64,000 nt of DNA from Monilinia fructicola (taxonomy: Eukaryota > Ascomycota > Leotiomycetes > Helotiales > Sclerotiniaceae), in the NCBI GenBank assembly GCA_008692225.1, contig VICG01000010.1:1488001-1552000 (forward strand). The letters run 5' to 3'. The translations under genes were made by a program, and so were the position numbers. Every line of letters begins with the position of its first letter. Positions within the stretch are counted from its first letter, which is position 1. This document shows, in pieces, positions 1-10,163 of this stretch. The notes under the pieces were generated by a model. That model was not told the origin of the DNA. It was given only the letters and a program-made list of their open reading frames with translations, and searched no databases.

Positions 1-1352
1 TTTCTTTTTGAACGAATAAAACTTTTGTAGATTTAATAGAACATTGAGTATATATTATTATTAAAAAGCTTTTCGATCCTTTTTATTATTCGGTTGATCT
101 TTGAAGCCTCTTCCTATACTATTTTTATTGGATCCTTTATCACCTGGATTGTTGTTATTGTTACTGTTGTTATCCGGATTTGCATTATGTTATACCAATA
201 TAACCTTAACTATATTGTTGATTATTTTTTTAATATCTTCCAAAAAAATCTCTGATATATTACTACCCTACTTTGTTTATGTAAGAGCTTTTTAATCTAT
301 TGTTTTGTTTATAGTATAATGTCTTTTCGTTGCATTTGATTATATAATGTATACTATACGTTTATACTTGCTAAGGGTATATTAAGTCTTTTGTTCCTCA
401 AAATCTTTCGAAATTATCGAGCATTAAACTAATGAATTGTTGATATTTTACGTAAAGTGAATATTTTAAAGTTGGAATAAAAGATATCTATAAAGTTGTT
501 ATTGTATATATCATATTTTATATACTATTTTCGTTTATATTTCACATATTTCAACAAATCCTTCTTGTTAATAATCCTACCTACCGAATTTAATATTGAT
601 ATAGCTGTATATTAGTTCTTACAGTAATCCGATTAATCTTTATCATATAATTTGTTGTATACACCAATAATCATCGAGAAAACGGTTAGATCATGCTCTA
701 AAGCTTAATTTGAAGTGGTTGAGATAGTTATTTTATGATATGAAAATGGTGGTGTAGAATATAAAGTTGTAATAGAATAAAATGTAAAAAAGAAAATAGA
801 ATAAAAATATGAATATAAGAATAAAGACTTTTATATAATGTACAGTATAAAAAATACGTGGTAGACGTAAGTATAATCCCATCCTTTTTAATAATTTTAA
901 CCTTTCAAATATTATTTTTTTATAGAGAATTCTATTTAATAAAATTATGATTTAGAGTATATTTGTTAGTACTGTTAAGATCAATAAAGAAATCTATTTA
1001 ATAAATTTATATTTGATTTAATAGTTTCTTTAAAATTCCTATCAATTTCGAAATAAACTCCTTAATACCTAATATTAAGTTGTAGACTTAAGGTTTAATT
1101 TGTAATATTATTAATTAGTGTTGGTATAAATTTGGTTAGTTAAAGTGTAAGTACTTAAATCTGTTGGTATATTATCGTTGTTATTCTTTATATAACCTAT
1201 GGAATGGAGGACGATTTTATAGACATCCTTGAGGTGCTAGTACACCTAATACGGTTAGACATATTATTCGTACAGCAACTCAATATCATATGATCCATTT
1301 CCCGACAGATACATCTGAACATGAATTTAAGAATATTCGAGTTGCTATACCA
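1..1352. other. AT-rich decayed block, no intact gene
   Basis: By eye this stretch is about three quarters A+T, with stops in every frame, in sharp contrast to the coding DNA that begins near 1360. Such blocks in ascomycetes are usually transposon remains altered by repeat-induced point mutation (RIP), but no transposase or LTR was recognised here, so that origin is inference. The only coding-like patch is an open stretch at 1233-1364 (plus, 43 residues, containing HIIRTATQYHMIHFPTDTSE), which I could not assign to a family. Confidence 0.6.
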
Positions 1353-2720
1353 TCAGTAGCTTAGCAGGAAAGATGAAATACAGACAGAGAAAGTAGGAAA
1401 AACCAGAAGAATCATACCACTCATGATATACATAAACCATCTGTACTTTGAAATACTCCAACCATTTGTTTCTGCTGGATTAGAAGGACGGTGATCATGC
1501 AAACTACGCCCCACGGCCGATGGAGAAGATTAGTCCATTTCTCAAGCTTCATATTTGTTCTCAATGATATCTTTACCCCTTATCCTTCTTCCCCAACTCA
1601 GGAGCGACGAAACGAAAATGTAACTTACGCATACATCAACGCACAGTTAACCAAATCGCTTGGCCAGATCATCGCCGCAGGCCAAACCAACCACCTCCTA
1701 CAAACCCCCGCCAAGCCAAATCCCAGCATTTGATTTGTGACTGCAAATAGGAGTTGGAATGCCCACCTAGTATCCCCAATCATCAGCAAGCATTCGCGCC
1801 AACATTAAACCAGACTCTTCATCTCTCCGTGCTCCACTTGAAAACCCTTCAAACTGCTGCACACATACCCGAATTTCTGCCCATAAAATACTTCCTGCGA
1901 GATGAGTATATCGGTTGCATATATACTCGCACCAGCATAGCCCGCGTTGGCCATCACAACTACAATTGCATGTTCCTTCATGTTCCACTTCCCCTCCTTC
2001 AATTTTATATTGACTCTTCGGGCCCCGCGGAATGGGACTCGACAGTCGCAGCTCCAGTCGGGGATTACGAGATCCCATGCTTTGCCTAGGGGCCATGCGA
2101 TTAGTTGGACGCACTGGGGTGTAATTCTGGTTACTACTGATGCTTTCATGGGAATCCCAAATCCCAATTCCCAATTCGTCTCTCCCTGCAACAGGGGCTC
2201 ATTGTAGTAGAAAAGTTGCCACGGAAGAAAAACTCACGACAGTGGTAATAGCAATACTCGGACTCCTCAAGCTAAATAAACAGTTGATCCCCGCCCCAAC
2301 TGTCGTGAGCGTCAATCCAATACACCACGCTCGTATTGTATTACATGGAAGTGTTGGATCATCTATCTTGATGCTTCAGCCTTGCATTGATTATCCCCTC
2401 TTCCCTGAATAGGGGGGTGGGGTGATATATATACCTGTATCTCTCACCGCAGCGCGAACTTGCGGATAGGGTGAGTTGAATGAGGGGGAATTGCTGGATT
2501 GTTCTGAAGGCTTTTCGGGATCGGAACAAGGAGATGGTACGGGTATAGGAATGGGAAGATTGGGATCGAGAGAGGGACGGGGAGAGGGAAAAACCTGAGG
2601 GACCGGGGTGATGGTTGTAGCTGGGAGCGGCTTTTCATGAGGGCTGCGACACTTGTCTGTTTCATTATCTCCAGTGCAAGGTTTCGAATTCGAACGACGA
2701 GTAAGCAAAGAAAATGGCAT
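1353..2720 (-). pseudogene. OPT-family oligopeptide transporter, 3'-truncated
   Basis: Proton-coupled small-peptide transporter of the OPT family (Isp4/Opt1 type), a polytopic plasma-membrane protein. Five exons can be joined in phase: 2435-2720, 2238-2362, 1869-2113, 1629-1766 and 1503 downwards, with GT..AG introns of 72, 124, 102 and 125 nt. Family hallmarks appear in the right order: SPYPQVRAAV then DDPTLPCNTIRAW (N-terminal signature), LTTVGAGINCLFSLRSPSI, QLIAWPLGKAWDLVIPDW, KEGKWNMKEHAIVVVMAN, YATDILISQEVFYGQKFGWA, QLLFAVTNQMLGFGLAG, RRWLVWPAAMIWPSDLVN and HDHRPSNPAETNGWSISKYR. After that last motif the frame reaches TGA at 1353-1355, giving about 314 residues against roughly 700-800 for the family. 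The lost part would contain the C-terminal membrane segments. The break coincides with the edge of the AT-rich block, so insertion or deletion there is the likely cause. The start at 2720 is uncertain; exons further upstream are possible. Confidence 0.85.
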
Positions 2721-5418
2721 CGTGTCTAGATATTCCTAGACTGAAATGACAGAATGGAAGAAACATGAACTCAGGAGCTCTCGAATTCATAGTTACGGGA
2801 ATCGGGACGTTTACTGTATATCTCCTGACTGCACACACAATTTCACATTCTGTGCTACGAAGCAATGATAACGCAGAATGTAGTTGTTATCCAATGTGTT
2901 CAGAAATGGTACCCAGCTGAGCTTGGCTGAATCTCATTCACTACATCGAGAAGAGTGCATTATCTTGTGGGAGGGGCGATGGTACCAGAAAGGAAAGAGA
3001 AACTGAAATTGTGCGAATTTTGTAGGTTAATAGTGCCACGATGAAATTGAAGAGCTGAAAATCTGAGACAGTGTGACACCTTTGTAAATAGGCGATGGGC
3101 ACATGACATGATTGGCATGTGTTGATTATGCACGCCATTTATTTATGAGATGAAGATTTATAATTGCTTGCCCCTGGCCTCGGGCTCATTGAAGCTATTT
3201 CTCGCTCGGGACAGAATGTTGAGTGGGAATTTCTGGGGAAACTTCGATAAGTGTGACCTTATGTTGATGACTAGCCTACCATTTCTTATATATGATCTTG
3301 TATTAAATAGCCCTGTGTTATATCATGCATATGAGAGGGAACATCTTTTCCGTTAACTGACGGTATTGTTGCAAAAATAAGGTAATGCAATACTACAATT
3401 ACTCGACTGAAGTAATTATAAGCTTTAGAAGTTATCCCAACAACGTGGAGTTCCCCTGGCGGAGGTGGAATAGAAGAGCTCTGGAGGAGCGTAGCGATTT
3501 GGCTATGGAGGAGAGGAAAAGGAAGGAATCAGATGATAGAAAAGTGGATGAAATTGATTTGCTTGGTGAACCATTTGGTAGCAGTGATGGCGACAGCTAT
3601 GTCTCCCGGAATAGCGAACATGTGGTACCCAAAACGAAGAATTACTTCATCAAGTTTTCAATCCTGTCTTTTGTTACTAGATGCCTGCACTGTTCCTACA
3701 GCAGTTCATATCTGTCGGGCCAGCTGCTATAGTTCTTGATTAATGACCAAATGAAAATCGTGAGTATGGAAGCTTAAGGGGAGCCTCATATTCGAAGACA
3801 CTATCATCTTCAGTAATTTTTAGAAAGGCCATCGGTAAAGAGGGCATTAGACAGACCTTTCAGTCACACAAAATGACTTATGCTTTATATCCTCATCAGA
3901 GGACCAAGTAAATCATTCATATAATTTACACCTTTTAGTCCAACATGACGGTGTTCAAGTCCCCGAATGGGGATACCTAACATCAGGATAATTTGTCTGA
4001 ACATGCTACTAAGGAAGCTATCAAGGCAGAGCACGAAGTAGACGATGTCATCTATGATAAATCAAACGAGTGTCAGAAGACTGAGCCGATCTGGTGGACT
4101 TGATAGGAAGTAGACAGTACTTATCCTGTCAGGAATTTCTGGATTCCAAATACATTCTCTGATCTCATCACTTAATCAAACTTGTCAACTGGTATACTTA
4201 TCTTCCTTGTCGATACCGTTATTTAAACTAGCCCAGAGTAATACGACTGAACACGCAGTAATATGATTGAACACGCACAGAGCTTTTTGTCTACTTGCTT
4301 ATTATTCTCGCAGTGATCAAAATGATTTCGTCGGTATCAGTCAGTCTCAAAAGACATTTTCCCGGCCCTATAAACCCTGAACAACTAGTTCCGGTGCCAA
4401 AACAACATAACACATGCCAGAAGCTACCTATGGACTCTCAAGAAATGACTCCATGGTGGGTTGGGGCTCTTCTCTTGCACGCAGCCAATGACAAAAATCT
4501 TATTCGCTCTTCTTAGGCTCAAAAGTTCAAAGAGCCTCTTTTGAGAACCATGATTCAAAATGACACACACCGGTATTTTCTTTGCTTTCTCCCACATGCA
4601 TCGCGTCGTCGATAAAAGCTTCATGTCTAGTCCAGCAGCGTTCTTTCATACAAGAAAGAGGCATTGTTGAGAGCATCGAAAGGCCCACTTGTTGCGAGAA
4701 CCGATGTCTTAGATGCCCGGGCACGAAAAGAGAACTCATCATGTTGAAAAACAAAATGGCTGACTCTTTGTACGTTCTAATTTTCTACAGGGCACCAATC
4801 CCGTCACGAGACGTTCTTGAAATAAAGCTTGGGTTCTGTTCATCCCGAGCGTTTCCTCTCATCCATCTTCTTCTCTAAAATTAATGATCGAATTAGTATC
4901 TGGAATCAAGGCAGCCAACTTGATTGGATTGCTTGATTGGATCGCTAGATGCAACCGAGTTACCTGGTATCATGCTTTAAGGTAGGATAGTGGATCTTTT
5001 CCCCCCTTTTTATCTTTCCATGCTACATGACTCATCTTTCTGCACATATCCCCGCCCCTATCAGGCCAGTTTTCTTGCCTGCTCTTACAAAAGGCCCGTT
5101 ACTTTATTCACCAGTTGATCTTCCTAGTCTAGTCACTACTCACAATAGCATGAACAAGAGCGTCACGACAACGAGACGTCGAACAAACAGAACCTTTACA
5201 AAGATATGCAACAAGAAGTTCTTAAATTTGAGACTCAAGCCACAGACAGTAATCTTGTTGTGCTCTGCAACCTTTGGAAGACATTTGGTGATCCATTGAA
5301 GATAGCCGGTGACTTATATATCCTGGCGCAGACATCTCCCTAAGATGAGTTGATGTGGTAATTCCCTGGTGCTTATGAGCAGCAGAGCACGGGTGATGCC
5401 ATATCATGACGGTGCACA
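2721..5418. other. no supported gene
   Basis: About 2.7 kb with only short unassigned frames. Non-coding features seen: a near-repeat at about 4240-4280 (two copies of a unit ending in GAACACGCA). A plus-strand frame at 3385-3732 has an acidic/basic patch (LEERSDLAMEERKRKESDD) that could be a decayed exon, but no family was recognised. Confidence 0.4.
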
Positions 5419-5814
5419 GTGAGAGACTGCTTCGAAAACGAGACGAGGGACGAGCATTCGTCGTGGGAAGAGGAAAGCCGCCATTTTACATCTCGAGCGT
5501 CACGTCTCGTCCGAGAGGGTTTATGCACGGGCGGTTTCAAGGATTTCAAGGATGTAACCAAGACGGGAGTCTCATGCAGAAATTGCTACGATAGCGAGAT
5601 GCTTTCGGATGAAGAGCAGATCCTCAACTTGATTGCATGAGAATGAAATTTACGGGAGACTGTGGACATCGTCGCGAGACACATGTTGTTTGGAGCGTCA
5701 CGCTGTCTCTTGAATGCTGGCTTTGAGATGGATCTATGCAAAACCGATGGATTCTCTATGCCAGAGGAAGACCGTTCTATGATCATGAGTGTTTTGACAA
5801 AGACGTATACGTAA
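5419..5814 (+). pseudogene. decayed reading frame with two in-frame TGA
   Basis: One frame runs 132 codons to TAA at 5812-5814, interrupted only by TGA at 5638-5640 and 5644-5646. Composition on both sides looks protein-coding (SCRNCYDSEMLSDEEQILNL before the stops; VDIVARHMLFGASRCLLNAG and KTDGFSMPEEDRSMIMSVLT after). Both stops differ from CGA (Arg) by one C-to-T change, the type of damage expected from RIP or deamination. The product is not recognised. The frame is open to the left from 5410, so it may be one exon of a larger lost gene. Confidence 0.4.
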
Positions 5815-6942
5815 TATGGTTAAGAGTATTGTTAGGTATCTGGGACAAGCTGTTCACCATAACGAAATATGCATCTAAAGTAACCATAGGTAGAGAGAGA
5901 TAGCATGTGCGCGATTGATATAAAGACTCTGACAATCGATGGTGGTATCCCAGTATAACCCTTATGATAATCCCATGTTCAACAACCCTGTGCTCAACAA
6001 TCCTGTCGTCGGAAATCACTTGCTGTACTACAAACTCAACTTATGGCTATCAATGATACATCGAAACCCAAATGACTTGGTGATATTAAGCGCAATAATG
6101 ATGACTTAAATAACATGAATAATACAAGAGAAGAAAAATTACAATCAGTGTATTTAGATCAATCCTCAAGGCTTCATCTATATGAGCGTGACCGGTCTTA
6201 CATGATAAGATGCAGAACAGTCTGATATTTAATTCTCACTTCAAGGCTCCGAGTACGAATATGAAGAAATCGAAGACTTTCACAAAGATCTTATCCATGA
6301 CGTATGTGAAAAAAATAGACAATTACACAAAGGCTAATATAATAGTAACAACCACCTGGTGAACGAGCCTTGGAACAAACTCCCTAAGTCCGCTTCCTGT
6401 TTCATCTCCTCGCAATGATTGAAAGTTTCCAAATCCGCAGAGAAAACATAAGCCCAGAAGTCCGAGGTTATGTTTACACATTCAAGCATTGTAGCCAGCA
6501 ACAGTGCAGATATCTGCAAGGCAAATTTCTCACCCTCACCTGCGTCGGCGATATGAATCGAGGGAAACAATGATTACTTGTTGTAGTGTCCCCAATGTTG
6601 ATTTACAATCATACCTTATAAAGTAGTCGTCATCCCCAAGCTTCCGTATGGGACCCGGCTTTTCCGAATTCTACCCCTCCTTACTCCTTTTTAGCCGATT
6701 CCATTTATCACCAGCTTCATGACGACAGGGTACACCCAAGTAATTATCCCATTGCTTAGCTCGTGGGGCTTACCTTTCCCCTAAAGCCTATTAATTCCAT
6801 ATTGAATCTTTACTGCTCACCGAGGTTTTCCATGGTGCACGAGCCTCATGCAGTAAGCTTAGCTAAGCCCTAGCTTCCTGCAGGAAGGAGTTTGCAGAAG
6901 ATCCTCCGACGATCGGTGATCAGAGACTTTACAGGAATAACA
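5815..6942. other. no gene seen
   Basis: Moderately AT-rich spacer up to the MITE-like element. Only short unassigned frames on either strand. Confidence 0.4.
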
Positions 6943-7199
6943 TACTTCGCGTTGTTTTGGGTTAATGCCGGGCTAAAAATTAACTGGAAACGGAATTTAT
7001 TTTAAAAAATTATAATAAATTAACGAATCCATTAAAAATTATAAATAATGCTTTATAGTATTATTTAGTTAAAAAATAAACGTTTAGTATATTTAAATTC
7101 TCAAAAATAGAAGTTTCATAATATATAAATTTTTTTTTCAAAAAATATACTATTTTGTAGATTTTTACCCTGGCATAGACCCAAAACAACACCAAGTAG
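6943..7199. mobile_element. MITE-like element with terminal inverted repeats
   Basis: A 257-bp block whose ends are inverted copies. The left end reads TACTTCGCGTTGTTTTGGGT and continues to about 6980. The reverse complement of the right end reads TACTTGGTGTTGTTTTGGGT and continues with ATGCC.GG.TAAAAAT. Over about 38 bp I count six mismatches. The interior is very AT-rich, with no coding capacity. Both ends begin with TA, which would fit a TA target duplication of the Tc1/mariner class, although a second copy was not available for comparison. Non-autonomous; any mobilising transposase would be elsewhere. Confidence 0.65.
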
Positions 7200-9035
7200 C
7201 CTTGGTCAAAGAAATGGTTTGACGTACTAGAGAACAAGCAGTAGAAGATCAGGACTACAGTAGTATTGTAACATATGATTCACCGCTATGCTCTTGTTGT
7301 AAAGGCTTACTTTGCTGCATATTGACCTTTGGTGACGTTGGTAAGGAATGTAATAATATACGAGAAAATCAGCCATGAAAAACGAGGCAATCTTGAAATT
7401 AAGCGACTACTTCGATGATTTAAGAGATGTAGTAGCACTATAATTCTGAAAGAAGGACATTCTTGCAGATTCCACCTGCCGTATTATTGCTTCGACCCAA
7501 AAAAGTTTATCGGAGAGAAAATCCCTTGATCCGGAACCAAAGCTGAAACACTGAAAGCACGATACTTCTGCGGCTGCAATAAGCGGCATAACAATGAGCA
7601 GATCTTAGTTTATTTTGTTTTTGTGTATCAGTAAGCAAGTCCCATGTCGGTTTATGTTGAGTTACTGTACATTGATGCGGTCCAAAATTCAATGTTTTCA
7701 ACCCACTCGTGAAAGCCTTCGCCATTGCACAACACAGGACTTAACGAAATTCCTTTGTTCGACGTGAATGAAAATGGATGAAAGTTGAATATTTGTGTTG
7801 CGACTTGAGACGAGAGGTTATATCGGAGGATACAAGTAGCTCATTGATCATACCAACTTGGAAGTCCATAATTTGGCCAACCTCGTTCCCTTTACTCGCA
7901 GCAGGCAGGGATGACTTAACCTGACGTAACCTCTTCCAGCCCTACCCCGCATTTCTAACACCAAGCGACGAAAGATCAACGCCATAGAAGAATCTAATAT
8001 GCAAGTGATCATGGGGCTCTTTGCCTAACTGTGCAGTCTCTATCGGACCAATTGCCATGTCCCGATGGTAAGATTGATACTTCAACCTAGCAAAGCTGAA
8101 CAGCGAGGTTAAGAGAACTTCGTCACCGACTGTCAGGATACCAAAGGCGCAAGTGAAGGAATGCGGAATTATAAAGCCAGTGCAAAAGGAATGGAGTAGA
8201 CAGACGACGCCCCGGATATATGCACATTTCAAATTGCTGGAAGGGCGATTTTTGAGATGGCTTCATCACAAAAAATTCATGTCAAATATAATCGCCTTGG
8301 TTGCCTTTACTTTTCTAACTCTATGAGTTCATCGAAAAGGATGGGCTTTCCATGATCAACTCATGCGAGAATTCTATTGGCGCGCTTTTCCTATGGGGAC
8401 AATTGACCCGATAAGGCTGCATTTCTAGGTCAGCATCGAAAATAATGGAAGGCTTGTAGAACCGATCGAAGGCGTTTATGAAGCCTTGCGGAAAAGGTAA
8501 TTGATTGTTCCAATGTGATCTGTGAAACTGCTCATTCTACTCGAGCCTCTATTTTCTGTGGTAAATGAGGAACGTAAAATTAAGACGGTCTTCCACCTCG
8601 CAGGTAATCAGCGCCCTTGCGACGATGAGACCCGACTATACAAATATTGAGCATCTCGGTAGAGCGATTTATATGACTACAAGGGTATCAATCTGAGAAG
8701 GCCGGATGACTGATACTGACGAGTTCCTTCAATCTTGTGTCCAAATGCGTTGAAATTTTGACTTGCCATCAAGACACCACTGATACCAGCGAAATTCCGA
8801 CGGAAAGTTTTCACCTGGCTAATGTCCCCAATAGGTGCTGCAAGTCTTAAAGCCGTGATAGATGATGGTTGGAGAAATTTTATATGGCAGTGTAGTGCCT
8901 CGATAGTCGCCTTTCATCGGTAGCCCTTACAGACACTTTCGATAGGCCAACCCATTCGGCACACTGGTCGCAGTGAGAAGTCGGGTTTCGGAGGCTTTCT
9001 CAAATATATACTTGAACTATCTTATCATGATATAG
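7200..9035. other. no intact gene; weak coding-like patches
   Basis: Only short frames. Fragments such as IENNGRLVEPIEGVYEALRK (about 8430-8500, plus) look coding-like and sit upstream, on the same strand, of the interrupted frame at 9036. The whole stretch to 9.37 kb may therefore be one lost gene. No family was recognised. Confidence 0.3.
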
Positions 9036-9371
9036 AGCCAGCCGGTTAGGCTGCCACGCTCTTTTTTGTGTGTGAGCACCTCAAAAATTTGGAGACCAAT
9101 AGATGGTTTGTCGTATGAATACCAAGCCATCACCTGCCTGCAAAACGATGACAAGAATCAAGTTGTGGATAAGAAATTCAAAATCGTGTGGTGTGATTGA
9201 ACCATCAACACTCTTCCCACAGATGAGGATTTTGGCTGAGATTTGATGTGGCACGACTCTCGAGCTCCAGATTCAGCCACGGCATTCAATATGACCGTTT
9301 TGAGTGAAGATATTGCAACCTCGGCAAGGCAGCATTTAAGCGATACCGATGACCCGGCCAAAAAAAACTAG
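9036..9371 (+). pseudogene. decayed reading frame with two in-frame TGA
   Basis: A frame of 112 codons opens after TAG at 9033-9035 and ends with TAG at 9369-9371. It is interrupted only by TGA at 9198-9200 and 9237-9239. The surrounding residues look protein-like (WRPIDGLSYEYQAITCLQND, VVDKKFKIVWCD, TLPTDEDFG, SRAPDSATAFNMTVLSEDIA). As in the 5.4-kb relic, both stops are one C-to-T step from CGA. The product is unknown. Confidence 0.4.
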
Positions 9372-10163
9372 AATTTACCGATTTTGCCTCATTGATCAAT
9401 ACTTCGGTCTAAATTCGCGTTGGGATCCCATCAATCAGGGCAGATTGTCTCAAGGTAGCGGCGCTATGGGCATCCACGCATCCTCCCCCTAGAATTTTAG
9501 AAAAATTCAAAGTCTTCGATACATGCCCTACGGAGAGTGCTTTGTCAATTCATGTAGCAAACAATCTTCGTAAAGTATACCATTCGGCCGCATCAACTCA
9601 CTCGGAATCACTATTAACCAAGTGTCAAAATCAGTCAAAACATGCGTGAACTTCGTAATTCTCATGACTGCATTACAACCTAAATAAGAAAAACCAGCCT
9701 CGACAGCCAGAGTCGAGAATATGAAATGAAGAATTGAAAATTTTGTAAACTTATAATAATAACAACGTATGCCTCTGAGAGACTGAATTTAAAGATGCCA
9801 ATACGCTTTGAAATTGGGACCATAGATGATAACCAATTTTCATCCTACCACTGAAGGAAAGACCCCATGTCTTTTGGCTGTCTAATCATTTGTATCACCA
9901 TTGCCGTTCGTAAAAGACATGAAAATTGTCCGCAAGTATCACTTGCCGGCTGCTAAAAACATTTGAGTTTTGCGAAGCGTGTTGAACGACTTTCTGTGAT
10001 GAAATCTGCATTCTTCATCAGGTTCGGGGTCACTTTGAGATTATTGTGGCACATACCATCAATTTAATAGGAGTTCCTTGATGATTGTTGAATCGAGTCC
10101 TCCCAGAGATTTAGACTATTGAAATTTGATAGTTTTCTCCAATAACCGGGTTGTTTTGAATGC
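9372..10163. other. 3' flank of the Est1-like gene, no gene seen
   Basis: Spacer with no supported frame; probably includes the 3' untranslated region of the minus-strand Est1-like gene. Confidence 0.4.

Noticed and set aside
1..1352. AT-rich block as integrated mitochondrial DNA
   Set aside because: The composition would fit, but I found no recognisable mitochondrial gene, so the claim is not supported.
1754..2207. Plus-strand frames over the OPT exons
   Set aside because: The minus strand carries clear OPT motifs with splice sites; the plus-strand frames do not.
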